64,000 nucleotides of DNA from Paraburkholderia hospita (GTDB taxonomy: Bacteria; Pseudomonadota; Gammaproteobacteria; Burkholderiales; Burkholderiaceae). Positions 52,527 to 60,810 of the stretch are shown one piece after another. Position 1 is the stretch's first letter; the number at the start of each line of letters is the position of its first letter. The stretch covers positions 1,240,001 through 1,304,000 of the forward strand of contig NZ_CP026106.1 in NCBI RefSeq assembly GCF_002902965.1, in the 5' to 3' direction. The notes below the pieces were generated by a model, which saw nothing but the letters and a program-made list of their open reading frames with translations, ran no database searches and was not told the DNA's origin. Position numbers and translations under genes: made by a program.

Positions 52527-52892
52527 CTGGCAAGTCCTGTTGTGGACAACCGCGGAGGAGAACGCGCATGACACGCTGCCGTCCGATCGCGATCGAACGC
52601 GCGGCATCATGATGTCAGCGTAAATCATAGTATCTGACGCTATTTTTTCAATGCATCCATACCTGTGCCGTTTCGAAGAAACACGTTCGGTACGCTGAAT
52701 TCATTGACTGTCGCACCCCGTGGTATTGGAGTGGCTCGCGCTATTTTCAATGCAACTGCATCGTGCATCCGCTACACGGATGGGTTTGCGAAAACCTCCG
52801 ATCCCCGTCGGCAATCTGCGGGAGAAGACTATGCTTTACTTGCGGGTGAAGCCGTCTGAATGTCGATGTCAAGTCAGTCCAGGGGAACTACG
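52527..52892. other. Divergent intergenic region
   Basis: A 366-base gap between the EAL gene and a small lipoprotein gene, holding both promoters. A small dyad GTTTC-GAA-GAAAC lies at 52670-52682. No other structure or credible gene was seen; a 64-codon frame at 52665 lacks a ribosome site. Confidence 0.45.
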
Positions 52893-53318
52893 ATGACTCT
52901 GTGGAGCAAACGGCAATTTCACGCGGTCCTGGGAATTGTCATTCGAACCAGGTCCGGAAAAAGCGGATGTCTAACCGTAAAGTGCGCCCTGCTCATCAGC
53001 ATCTGCGCGTGCTTGTTGCCGTTGGCGGGATGTCCATATTACGCGGTGCCAGCCGGAGCCGTCGTCACGACACCAGCCAGTTTCGATCGGTCCTTCGCCG
53101 CTGCGTCCGGCGCAATGCATGACGAGGGTCTGGTCATCACTGTCCAGGATCCGGCCAGCGGCAACGTTGTCGGCACGTTCGAGGGCAGCACAGTGACGGC
53201 GAGCGTACGCCAGCAAGCTGATGGCAGCGTGGTCGTGCAGTTCAACTCGGTAGACGCGCGCGACCCCACACTGCTCAATCGCATCTCGCGCAGCTACGAT
53301 CGGCGTATGGGGCGTTGA
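52893..53318 (+). CDS. Small putative lipoprotein
   Basis: A 141-residue protein with GGGGAA before the ATG at 52893. A long basic n-region leads to a hydrophobic segment (LTVKCALLISICACLLPLAGC) with Cys47 in a good lipobox. The unusual length before the lipobox leaves the start uncertain. The mature domain, YYAVPAGAVVTTPASFDRSFAAASGAMHDEGLVITVQDPASGNVVGTFEGSTVTASVRQQADGSVVVQF, looks like a small beta-rich envelope protein of the kind seen next to Burkholderia exported proteins. Function unknown. Confidence 0.7.
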   Translation: MTLWSKRQFHAVLGIVIRTRSGKSGCLTVKCALLISICACLLPLAGCPYYAVPAGAVVTTPASFDRSFAAASGAMHDEGLVITVQDPASGNVVGTFEGSTVTASVRQQADGSVVVQFNSVDARDPTLLNRISRSYDRRMGR

Positions 53319-53799
53319 GCGTCTTTCCTCTGCGCGACGGGCCATGGAAATCTATAAATCATTCCTGCAATTTGCGAACTTATTATTCAATGCGAATTTT
53401 TCAATAATACAGTTTAGAAACCCTAAATGAGTTCAATCCTGTAAGATTTGACGTGCGCAGCACGATTCGCCGAAAGGAATGTCGGGAATAACTCGCGCGA
53501 CGGTACACTAACCTCACCATTTGATAAGAAGTTGCAATCTGGTTCGCATTCGCGTTGTGGAGCCTTGTTAGATAAGTCACATCCGCTTGCGATAGCGCAA
53601 GATGTCGCCTATAACAGCCGACAGACCTTTACGTACTCGGTCCGAAGGCATATTTCTATTATCGAACGATTGTGCTTGCATCGCCTCTTTTCCCGCTATG
53701 CGTGCGCTTTCGTGCCATTTATTCACGTGCTGCCGCGTACTCTCAATACGCATGACGACAATCGCGTGAATCTGGATACCATAGACCGGAGAGAAGACT
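53319..53799. other. AT-rich intergenic region
   Basis: A 481-base stretch of which the first part (about 53341-53440) is strikingly AT-rich for this replicon. An imperfect inverted repeat, TATTATTCAA (53381-53390) with TTCAATAATA (53400-53409), lies there. It holds no credible gene; frames of about 110-170 codons cross it without ribosome sites. Confidence 0.5.
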
Positions 53800-54078
53800 A
53801 TGAAGATCATCAGACTCATATTGACTGGTGCGATTGTCACGTTCGCCTCGATTGCTACGGCACAAAACGAGGCTGCGTCTTCCCCGGCAGCCGCACCTTC
53901 GGCGCAGGGTGGCAGCAACGATGCGATCGTGAAGATGCGTCAGCAGGAAGCTGCCGCTAATCGCGCTTATGAAAAGAGGGTGGCGGCCGCGAAGAAGATC
54001 TATGACCACAAAAAGGCGGAGGCCAAGAAAGAGCGTGATGCAGCTATCGCCGCCGCGCGATATGGGACAAACCAATAA
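53800..54078 (+). CDS. Small exported Ala/Lys-rich protein
   Basis: A 92-residue protein with signal peptide MKIIRLILTGAIVTFASIATA cleaved before QNEAASSPAAAP. The mature part has a disordered Ala/Pro/Ser stretch and then a strongly charged helical segment (VKMRQQEAAANRAYEKRVAAAKKIYDHKKAEAKKERDAAIAAA) with coiled-coil character. A GGAGAGAAG site precedes the ATG. The composition is like periplasmic or surface histone-like proteins, but no family was recognised. Confidence 0.7.
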   Translation: MKIIRLILTGAIVTFASIATAQNEAASSPAAAPSAQGGSNDAIVKMRQQEAAANRAYEKRVAAAKKIYDHKKAEAKKERDAAIAAARYGTNQ

Positions 54079-54144
54079 CCAGCAGGCTTACATTTTTATA
54101 TTTTGAAGTCCTTCAATATAGTCGTTGCATTGTCGCGAAAATAT

Positions 54145-54173
54145 CGCGATACAGATTTTCAATCTGTATCGCG
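54145..54173. other. Perfect 13-bp hairpin in a decayed region
   Basis: CGCGATACAGATT (54145-54157) pairs perfectly with AATCTGTATCGCG (54161-54173) around the loop TTC. There is no T-run. It lies about 70 bases after the small exported gene and before the carbamate-kinase relic. Confidence 0.7.
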
Positions 54174-54299
54174 CGACCAAGGCGATCCACCCGGTGTATT
54201 CGAGGGTAGGCCAGAAAACCGTGTGTGGTACCGTCATTCGCGAGGTGCGGAATCCCGGCGTGCTGCAACGGAAATAACATGCTGCGAGGCGTATCAACC

Positions 54300-54607
54300 C
54301 ATATCAACGCAGCTTGCGTCGAATGGGGAAGCCGACGCAAAAGGCCATCGCCGAGGCGCATCCAGACGACCCGGAATGCTGGGTCCCGTGTCGGGGTCGA
54401 TGCGGCTCGAAGTGCAGGCCGCCATCGAGTTCGCGCGCAATACGGGCAAGGACGTCGTGATCGGCGCGCTGCCGGATATCGTCGCGATCACGGGGCAGGG
54501 CTGGTACGCGGATCGGTCTGCACGCGCCCGGGGTCGGTTTCTATCCGCCTGCCTGGCGCAGGGAGAGGTGCACGCATGCGGCAACGGTTGCTTCAATTGC
54601 TGCGTGA
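54300..54607 (+). pseudogene. arcC: Frameshifted C-terminal relic of carbamate kinase
   Basis: Three reading frames join into the C-terminus of a carbamate kinase (ATP + carbamate metabolism, arginine deiminase pathway). Frame one ends at NAACVEWG (about 54306-54327). After a one-base loss it continues [15 protein letters not shown]. After a second shift near 54374-54395 it reads [18 protein letters not shown] and [18 protein letters not shown] (54394-54498), matching the G-S-M-x-x-x-V-x-A-A and ADI-x-AI blocks of the family. An extra G near 54500 then puts GTRI (54503-54514) in another frame, ending at TGA 54605. The N-terminal two thirds are missing, and no arcA or arcB is nearby. The gene is dead and probably arrived or broke here by rearrangement. 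Confidence 0.75.
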
Positions 54608-54638
54608 GCGAGTTGAGCGTAGCGTTGCCGGCGACACG

Positions 54639-55520
54639 CTACGGCGCGTCGGCACCGCCGGGATTCGACGAGGCGGGCGAAGGATCGGCAGTGCGCGGCA
54701 CGCTCAATTGTCCTTCGGACGATGTGTCTTGCCCACCGTGTGGCGCCATGGTCCGAAGCAGGATGAAATCCCGTTCAGGATCGGGCATCGCGATGATCGC
54801 GTGCAAGGTCACTCTCGTCATCCAGCAAACATCCGATGCCGTTGCCTTCGACGGATTGGACGCGTAGAACGCATATCGCTCCATGTTCATCTCGTCGCCG
54901 TGCAGTTCCGCGATGAGCGTGCGCGAGAGTTGCTGATCGGCGGCTGCATACTGTTGTGGCGTTCCCGTTGCAACGGGCGCATTCGATGCCTCGATGACCA
55001 GCACCTTGAACAGCAGCGAGAAGTACAGGTCGACGTCGGAATCCGTCATCTCACGCAACGAGATGCGATTCATCACCGCGCGCATGTCGGACAGACCGAA
55101 GCAGTTGACGGGAACCAGTTCGTCGAGGAATCGGGTCAGCAATGTCACATACTTGAGCCGGTCCGAAGGCGTGAGATGGGTCAGCCCGTTCGACATGTAT
55201 TGTTCACGCGCGGCCGGATCGAGAAAGATCTGATCGACCCGCCGTGTGTCGCCGTTGGTGCCCGTTGCGATGTCGGGGTCGTGCCGGATCTTCTCGACCC
55301 ACGCGCGAATGATGTGAGCCTTGTTAGAGTTCGGATCGATGCCTGCCCTCAGTAGGAGGCTTTCCAGATCGACCTGCTGTGTATCCGTCGGAGCAGCGGA
55401 GAAGGTGGGATCGTCGGTCAGCGAGTCAAACCCGGGATCGCGGCGTATCGCGGCGCCAGCCAACGTCGTGGCCGCCAGTGCGAAGATCAGCAAGGCGATA
55501 CAAGAGCCGGAATGTCTCAT
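54639..55520 (-). CDS. Hypothetical exported protein
   Basis: A 293-residue protein. The ATG at 55520 has a strong GGGAGG site; the ATG five codons upstream does not. The signal peptide is [21 protein letters not shown], cleaved near GAAIRRDPG. The mature chain is helical with several runs ([45 protein letters not shown]) and a Pro/Ser/Gly-rich tail of about 30 residues. I cannot name a family. The segment [29 protein letters not shown] contains one of two cysteines. It is probably periplasmic. Confidence 0.7.
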   Translation of the reverse strand: MRHSGSCIALLIFALAATTLAGAAIRRDPGFDSLTDDPTFSAAPTDTQQVDLESLLLRAGIDPNSNKAHIIRAWVEKIRHDPDIATGTNGDTRRVDQIFLDPAAREQYMSNGLTHLTPSDRLKYVTLLTRFLDELVPVNCFGLSDMRAVMNRISLREMTDSDVDLYFSLLFKVLVIEASNAPVATGTPQQYAAADQQLSRTLIAELHGDEMNMERYAFYASNPSKATASDVCWMTRVTLHAIIAMPDPERDFILLRTMAPHGGQDTSSEGQLSVPRTADPSPASSNPGGADAP

Positions 55521-55663
55521 GTTGCCTCCCTGCATCGAGCCGCTTTACGCGTGTGTTAGCCCTGAAAGTCGGGATGAAAGAAGACGCGGGCTGTCTTGTC
55601 GTGAGTGTCCGTTTTTGTCACGGGCTTACGCGGCAGACCAATCGTATAGCCTGAGTCTTGACT

Positions 55664-56581
55664 TCAAGGCTGCACCTTCGCCCAGCCGGGTCCAGGATCG
55701 AACGAGGAAATCGCCTTCGCCTTCGCTGCGCTATCGGGGCCGAGATCGCGTTCATAGACCTGGCCCGCATGGCTGACCATGAAGCTCTTGATGCCCGTGT
55801 CCCCGTAGCGCACAGGCCACGCGAGCACGGCGAAGCCACCGAACAGCTTGCCATGCGCGACATAGTCGTAGGCACCACCCGGCGCATGCGGACCTTGCGA
55901 CGTCAGCAGCTTGTAGTGGTAGCCGTGGTATCCGGCGTCCCCGGCATTGCGAGTGGTGGCCTGCATGAAAGCCGGGCCGAGCGGGCTAGGAGGCGCGTCG
56001 GGTTCTGTCGGCCAATACAGGCCGTCGTGCTTTCCCGGTGAACTCGACAGTTTCGACGCATACCTGAGCAGGCCGACGCCATCGTGATCGGTGAGGGCAT
56101 ATTCGCGCTGCGCGTCGTAGACCGCGAGCATCGTCTGAATGACAGCGAGTTCGTTTCGGCCGATGCGACGCAGGCGCATTTCCTCAACGCCCGCCTGCAT
56201 ATCGAAGTGCCACCCTTTCGCGCTCTTCGTGAGCGGAATGGGAAAAGTCCATCCGTCGTTGCCGACGGTAATACGGGCATGCTTGTCGCCCATCTGCTCG
56301 ACCTGATGCGCCTTGGCCCATTCGTCGAGGAAGCGGCTGCGGATGTCGGCGCCGACGGGAGGAATCAGGTTGCGAAAGTCGCGTCCGAAGATGGATTGCA
56401 GTGTCGCCTCGTTGTTGTTCGTGACGGCTTCGCCGAATGCATTCATCGCGGCATCGGGCGTACTGAAGTCCTTCTCGGCGTGCGCCGCAGGCAATGCGCC
56501 AAAACACAGTACGCATCCCACGGCAAAGATGCGCACGATGCCCGTAAGCCGTCCCGAACCAAATCTTGAGGTGGATGTCAT
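55664..56581 (-). CDS. DUF2950 exported protein
   Basis: A 305-residue exported protein of the DUF2950 family. The signal peptide ends PAAHA and the mature part begins EKDFSTPDAAMNAFGEAVTNNNEATLQSIFGRDFRNLIPP, then GKHDGLYWPTEPDAPPSPLGPAF and GYHGYHYKLLTSQGPHAPGGAYDYVAHGKLFGGFAVLAWPVRYGDTGIKSFMVSH, all typical of the family. Its role is unknown. It follows the DUF3300 gene by 12 bases on the same strand; the two families commonly occur side by side and probably act together in the envelope. GGGAGA precedes the ATG. Confidence 0.92.
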   Translation of the reverse strand: MTSTSRFGSGRLTGIVRIFAVGCVLCFGALPAAHAEKDFSTPDAAMNAFGEAVTNNNEATLQSIFGRDFRNLIPPVGADIRSRFLDEWAKAHQVEQMGDKHARITVGNDGWTFPIPLTKSAKGWHFDMQAGVEEMRLRRIGRNELAVIQTMLAVYDAQREYALTDHDGVGLLRYASKLSSSPGKHDGLYWPTEPDAPPSPLGPAFMQATTRNAGDAGYHGYHYKLLTSQGPHAPGGAYDYVAHGKLFGGFAVLAWPVRYGDTGIKSFMVSHAGQVYERDLGPDSAAKAKAISSFDPGPGWAKVQP

Positions 56582-56593
56582 GCTCGTGTCTCC

Positions 56594-57916
56594 CTAGCGT
56601 CTTCCGCCGCCGCGCCCGCCGCCCCCACGCATGCCGCCGCCGCTTGGTCGGCTGAAGCCTGAGCCCTGCATGCTGGAGCGTCCCCGGTCATGGCTGCGTT
56701 GCGTGGCGCCGCCGGCGCCTACGCCCTGAAATGCGTTGTCGCGCCCGCCACTGACGCCGCCACCGCCGCCTGCTCGATCGCTGGCACGCGAAAAGTCGCT
56801 GGTGCCCGCGCGGTTCGACCCGCCGCCGACATTACCGCCAGCGGATCTGTCAGCGACACCCGCGCCACCCGCCCGATCGCCACCCCGATCGCCCATATTC
56901 GACCTGTCCGCGACGGATGCGCGATTGCCTGCGTTCCCCCGGTCGGCTGTATTGGCGCGTCCACCCGCGCCCGCGTCACGCCCGCGGAAATCATTGCGTC
57001 CCTCGGCGCCGCCGACATTGCGCGAATACTTGTCGCGGGTTGCATTGTCGCGGTACGCCACGCCCTGGCGATGGCTGCCGTCGTGCTGCCAGCGTCCACC
57101 CTCCACCTTGGTGCGGTCGAAGTTGCGATCGATGTTCGCGGCCTTGTTGACGTTGATGTTGACGTCGCCGCCGCCCCAGTTGCAGTTGCTGAAGATCGCG
57201 CCTGCCGCAGCGAGCCCGATTCCCCACGCGAATCCCGTCATCAGCGCCGCGCCCGGATAGTAGGCCGGATAGGGCGGCCAGTAGGTCGGCGGATAGGCGG
57301 GATAACTCCAGGCGCCATAGACCACCGTCGGGTTGTATGCGGGCACATAGATCACTTGCGGATTCGCAGGCTCGATCTTCACGATGGTTTGCCCACCCGC
57401 AGGTGCAGGCTCGACGACCACGTTCTGCTGTTCGTTCGACTTGAGATTGCCCGAGTCTTTCGCGCGGGCGCGCAGTCGCTGCACAGCGGCGAACACCTCC
57501 TTTTGCTGCGAAAGGAAAGCGTCGCCGAGCTTCTGGGTCCAATCGAGTTTGTCATTCATCGGCTCGAGAATTTGTGGGAACGCAACGAGCGATTTCACGC
57601 TGACATCCCACGGCTGGTTTTCGACGGCCTTCACGGCAGCGTCACCCTTGACGTTGGGATTGGCCTTGACCCAGCGTGCCGCGTGCACGATCTCCAGCGG
57701 ATAGGTCGACGCCATCAAAACCTGCGACAGCACGGAATCGGGATACAGCGCGATCGGCGCGACCAGCGCCTCGATTTCTTCCGGCTTGAATGATTCGGCT
57801 GGCGCAGGCTGCGCGACCTGGGCTTCCTGGGCGCGCGCGGAGCCCACGCCGAGCGTCAGCACGACAAGCAGCCAAAGACATGTGGCTTTGGCCCGTCGTA
57901 GGTTCCACGAGGACAT
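56594..57916 (-). CDS. DUF3300 exported protein, copy 1
   Basis: A 440-residue exported protein. After the signal peptide comes the conserved DUF3300 domain (about residues 40-270): FKPEEIEALVAPIALYPDSVLSQVLMASTYPLEIVHAARW, PWDVSVKSLVAFPQIL, NPQVIYVPAYNPTVVYGAW. A hydrophobic segment (PGAALMTGFAWGIGLAAAGAIF) suggests membrane contact. The C-terminal 170 residues are low complexity, rich in Gly, Arg, Asn and Asp, and end GGGGRGGGRR. AAGGAGC precedes the ATG. The gene heads an operon with DUF2950. A second copy lies at 60811. Function unknown in the family. Confidence 0.92.
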   Translation of the reverse strand: MSSWNLRRAKATCLWLLVVLTLGVGSARAQEAQVAQPAPAESFKPEEIEALVAPIALYPDSVLSQVLMASTYPLEIVHAARWVKANPNVKGDAAVKAVENQPWDVSVKSLVAFPQILEPMNDKLDWTQKLGDAFLSQQKEVFAAVQRLRARAKDSGNLKSNEQQNVVVEPAPAGGQTIVKIEPANPQVIYVPAYNPTVVYGAWSYPAYPPTYWPPYPAYYPGAALMTGFAWGIGLAAAGAIFSNCNWGGGDVNINVNKAANIDRNFDRTKVEGGRWQHDGSHRQGVAYRDNATRDKYSRNVGGAEGRNDFRGRDAGAGGRANTADRGNAGNRASVADRSNMGDRGGDRAGGAGVADRSAGGNVGGGSNRAGTSDFSRASDRAGGGGGVSGGRDNAFQGVGAGGATQRSHDRGRSSMQGSGFSRPSGGGMRGGGGRGGGRR

Positions 57917-58385
57917 GGCCGCTCCTTCAGACTGGATGACAGGAACCTCGATGAATCGGTCCTGTTGCGACTGACGGCAGATTGCAGAATGGCTTGCGGG
58001 ATATTACGGCGTCTTCTCAATATGATGTTAGAACATCTATCGGCGCTTGCGATGCAAATAGCCAGTGCTTTCGGCGCAGGGTAAGTCGGGTGGCGATGAT
58101 TGATGACGGCTGCTAGAGTGCTTTTACATCTCTGCATTGTGACCGGCTCATTCTTCATCGCATTCAATCAGGAGCGGAGTGCAACGGCTCGCCTCTCGTG
58201 AACCCAGGTAGCTGCACGTTTTTAGCCTCGTACCGCAATCCGCCTTTCCCAGATCGATGAGTGGCATTAAAAGGCGCGCTGCGTGTGAGTCGTCGTTTGC
58301 GGAGGGCGAATATCAACGGCTGGCTTCAATGATGATCTTCGACGGCAGCCGTTCAGCATAGCCGACGCCGGTCCGGGAGTTGACC
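57917..58385. promoter_or_regulatory. Divergent intergenic region with a palindrome
   Basis: A 469-base region between the DUF3300 operon and the binding-protein gene. GATGTT-AG-AACATC, a perfect 6+6 dyad, lies at 58024-58037, about 110 bases upstream of the DUF3300 start, and is a plausible operator. No credible gene is present. Confidence 0.4.
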
Positions 58386-59420
58386 ATGGTACGTCTCGCA
58401 CAATGCGGCGCGGCAGTCCTGGCGGTCTGCCTCGTGCTCGTAGCGGTTTCAACCAGTGCGTGCGCGGCCGACGGTGACACGCTCGCGCAGGTTCGAGCAC
58501 GCGGTGTGGTGAGATGCGGTGTCAGCGAGGGCGTCCAGGGGTTTTCCATCAAAGACCGATCCGGGCTCTGGAGCGGAATCGATGTGGACTTCTGCCGCGC
58601 GGTGGCGGCCGCAGCGTTGGGCGATCCGTCCAAAGTGGCTTATGTGCCGCTCAGAGCTTCTGCGCGCTTCCCGGCACTCATGGAAGGCATGATCGATCTT
58701 CTCGCCCGCAACACCACGTGGACGCTGCGCCGCGAAGCGGCGCTCAAGGTGCAGTTTGCGGGGGTTCTCTTTTATGACACGCAGGGATTTCTCGTGCGCC
58801 GCCCGGGCGGCATCCAGACGGCTGCCGAGCTGAAGGGTGCAACAGTGTGCGTGGAAAAAGAGACCTCCACACTGGTGCATTTGCGCGACTACTCCGCCGA
58901 CAACCGGCTGGAGATCATGCCGTTGGAGATCGACTCCGCCATCGAAGCGCGGCGGGCCTTTTTCGCCGGGCGTTGCAGCGCGTATGCTGCCGATTCGGCA
59001 CAGCTCGCCGCAGTGCGCATCGAGGCGCCCGATGGGCCGCAATCCGTGCAGATCCTGCCGGAGCGGATTGCCAAAGAACCGCTCAGCCCGGCCGTTCGCG
59101 GTGGCGATCAAAGCTGGTTGACGCTCGTACGCTGGGTGCTCTTCGCGCTTGTGGCGGCCGAAGAGTTGGGTGTCACGCGCGATAACCTGCAATCACGGCT
59201 GAGCGAAGCGGCAATCAGGCGCGCCCTTGCCGATGGCGACGAAAGCGATCGCAGTCTGGGCGTCGAAAGAGGGTGGCGGGTTCGCGCCGTACAAAGTGTC
59301 GGCAACTACGGGGAAATGTTCGATCGGAATCTCGGACCTCGTACATCGCTGAAACTGGACCGCGGCCTGAACCGGCTGTGGACGCAAGGCGGCTTGATGT
59401 ACGCGCCGCCTTTCCGTTAA
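58386..59420 (+). CDS. Amino-acid solute-binding protein (AapJ-like, family 3)
   Basis: A 344-residue periplasmic binding protein. GGGAG precedes ATG 58386 and a signal peptide (AVLAVCLVLVAVSTSACA) follows. The mature chain shows LAQVRARGVVRCGVSEGVQGFSIKD, GLWSGIDVDFCRAVAAAALGDPSKV and DLLARNTTWTLRREA, the order seen in general L-amino acid receptors of ABC systems. No ABC permease or ATPase gene accompanies it, which is unusual. Instead an ArsB/SLC13-like carrier starts 18 bases later. It may serve a distant ABC system or work with that carrier. Confidence 0.9.
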   Translation: MVRLAQCGAAVLAVCLVLVAVSTSACAADGDTLAQVRARGVVRCGVSEGVQGFSIKDRSGLWSGIDVDFCRAVAAAALGDPSKVAYVPLRASARFPALMEGMIDLLARNTTWTLRREAALKVQFAGVLFYDTQGFLVRRPGGIQTAAELKGATVCVEKETSTLVHLRDYSADNRLEIMPLEIDSAIEARRAFFAGRCSAYAADSAQLAAVRIEAPDGPQSVQILPERIAKEPLSPAVRGGDQSWLTLVRWVLFALVAAEELGVTRDNLQSRLSEAAIRRALADGDESDRSLGVERGWRVRAVQSVGNYGEMFDRNLGPRTSLKLDRGLNRLWTQGGLMYAPPFR

Positions 59421-59437
59421 AAGATCTGGATGGTGAC

Positions 59438-60778
59438 ATGAACCAGGTGCAGATCTATATCACGGTTGCCGTATTCGCGGCCGTCATTCTACTGATCGCC
59501 TTCAACGTGATCGACATGGCTGTCGCGGCACTGACGGGCGCATGCATCCTGATCGCGCTCGGCATACTGGACGAGCGGGACCTCGTGGAAGCGGCCCGCA
59601 CGGCTGCCGGGCCGCTTGGCTTGCTGTTCGGCGGCATGGTCGTGGCACGCGTCCTCGCAACCACAGGCCTGTTCGACATCATCGGAGACGCCTATCTCCG
59701 CGCGACAGGCGGAAGCGGAACACGCTTTCTGCTGATGCTGATTGCGCTCGTCGCGCCAATATGCGCTGTATTGCCCAACGCCACGACGGTCATTCTTCTT
59801 GCGCCAATTATTGTTCGCGTGTGCATCGCGCTCGACGCTGACTACGTCAGGCCTATGGTGCTGACAGCGATCATCAGCAACTCGGCTGGATTGCTCACGA
59901 TAGTGGGCGATCCAGCAACCTTCCTCGTAGGCAGCGCGATCGGAATGACGTTTGGAGAATACCTGCGCCATGTGTCGCTCGGAGGGCTGATCGCGGTGCT
60001 CGTCATCGTGCCGCTTCTGCCCGTTCTGATGCGGGATCTGTGGGACCTGAAGCGCGCCTTGCCGCCCCGCGGCCCGGCGAAACGGATTGAACGGCCGGTG
60101 TATGCGACGCTCGCTGGCTCCGTACTCCTTTTCATGATCGTGTTATTCGTATTCGGCGAAAACTTGCCGACGCGTATCGTGCCGCCTGCCGTCGCGCTGA
60201 TCGCAAGCGCCCTGGCGTTACTGGTGGGCTTTGCCGCCAAAGTCGAACCCACCGATAACGTGTTGCGCGACGTGGACTGGAAAACCCTGGTGTTCCTTGC
60301 GAGCATTTTCTGTCTGGTACAAGCGATGGCGAAGACAGGACTGCTCCAGATCCTGGCACTCAAGCTCTATCAGGTATTTGGCGGGCAGTTGACGCTCGTT
60401 GCTCTGACGCTGCTCGCTGGAATTGGGCTGCTGTCGAGCCTGCTTGCCAATGTACCCGTCGCCGCCGCGTCGATCGTGATGGTCAAGGGTTATCTCGTGA
60501 TGGCCGAGGTCGTGCCTGAAACCGCGCTTTCGGCGGGCTTTTCCCAATGGCCCCCCGTTTCCGTGCCGGTATTTATCGGCATGATGTTCGGCGCAACCCT
60601 CGGTGGCAATGCGACGCTCGTCGGCGCAGCGGCCAACATCGTTGCGGCGGGCATTTGCGCGCGTCAAGGAAGACCCATCACGTTTGGCACATTCCTTCGG
60701 TACGGGTTGCCCATTACGCTGGCGCAGCTTGCCGTGTCCGCTTTGTACGTGCTCGCTTTGACCCGCTTCTTACGTTGA
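59438..60778 (+). CDS. ArsB/SLC13-like (ion transporter superfamily) carrier
   Basis: A 446-residue integral inner-membrane protein with about 11-12 helices. AGPLGLLFGGMVVARVLATTGLFDIIGDAYLRATGG and LPNATTVILLAPIIVRVC match the first inverted repeat of the ArsB/CitMHS/NhaD superfamily, and LLANVPVAAASIVMV and GATLGGNATLVGAAANIVAAGI match the second, with the conserved Asn in each re-entrant hairpin. Members move arsenite, dicarboxylates or Na+/H+. The substrate here is unknown. The ATG at 59438 is 18 bases after the binding-protein stop, so the two are cotranscribed. Confidence 0.9.
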   Translation: MNQVQIYITVAVFAAVILLIAFNVIDMAVAALTGACILIALGILDERDLVEAARTAAGPLGLLFGGMVVARVLATTGLFDIIGDAYLRATGGSGTRFLLMLIALVAPICAVLPNATTVILLAPIIVRVCIALDADYVRPMVLTAIISNSAGLLTIVGDPATFLVGSAIGMTFGEYLRHVSLGGLIAVLVIVPLLPVLMRDLWDLKRALPPRGPAKRIERPVYATLAGSVLLFMIVLFVFGENLPTRIVPPAVALIASALALLVGFAAKVEPTDNVLRDVDWKTLVFLASIFCLVQAMAKTGLLQILALKLYQVFGGQLTLVALTLLAGIGLLSSLLANVPVAAASIVMVKGYLVMAEVVPETALSAGFSQWPPVSVPVFIGMMFGATLGGNATLVGAAANIVAAGICARQGRPITFGTFLRYGLPITLAQLAVSALYVLALTRFLR

Positions 60779-60810
60779 GGCGCTGCCGGAAGGGTCCGTC
60801 ACGCTACGAA

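Noticed and set aside
52665..52859. 64-codon frame upstream of the small lipoprotein
   Set aside because: No ribosome site, no recognisable protein features, and it lies in a divergent promoter region.
53448..53960. 170-codon frame overlapping the small exported gene
   Set aside because: The overlapping gene at 53800 has a signal peptide and ribosome site; the longer frame has neither.
54225..55355. 376-codon open frame on the plus strand
   Set aside because: It crosses the carbamate-kinase relic and runs antisense to a gene with signal peptide and ribosome site. Only short parts match the relic, so it is not an intact gene.
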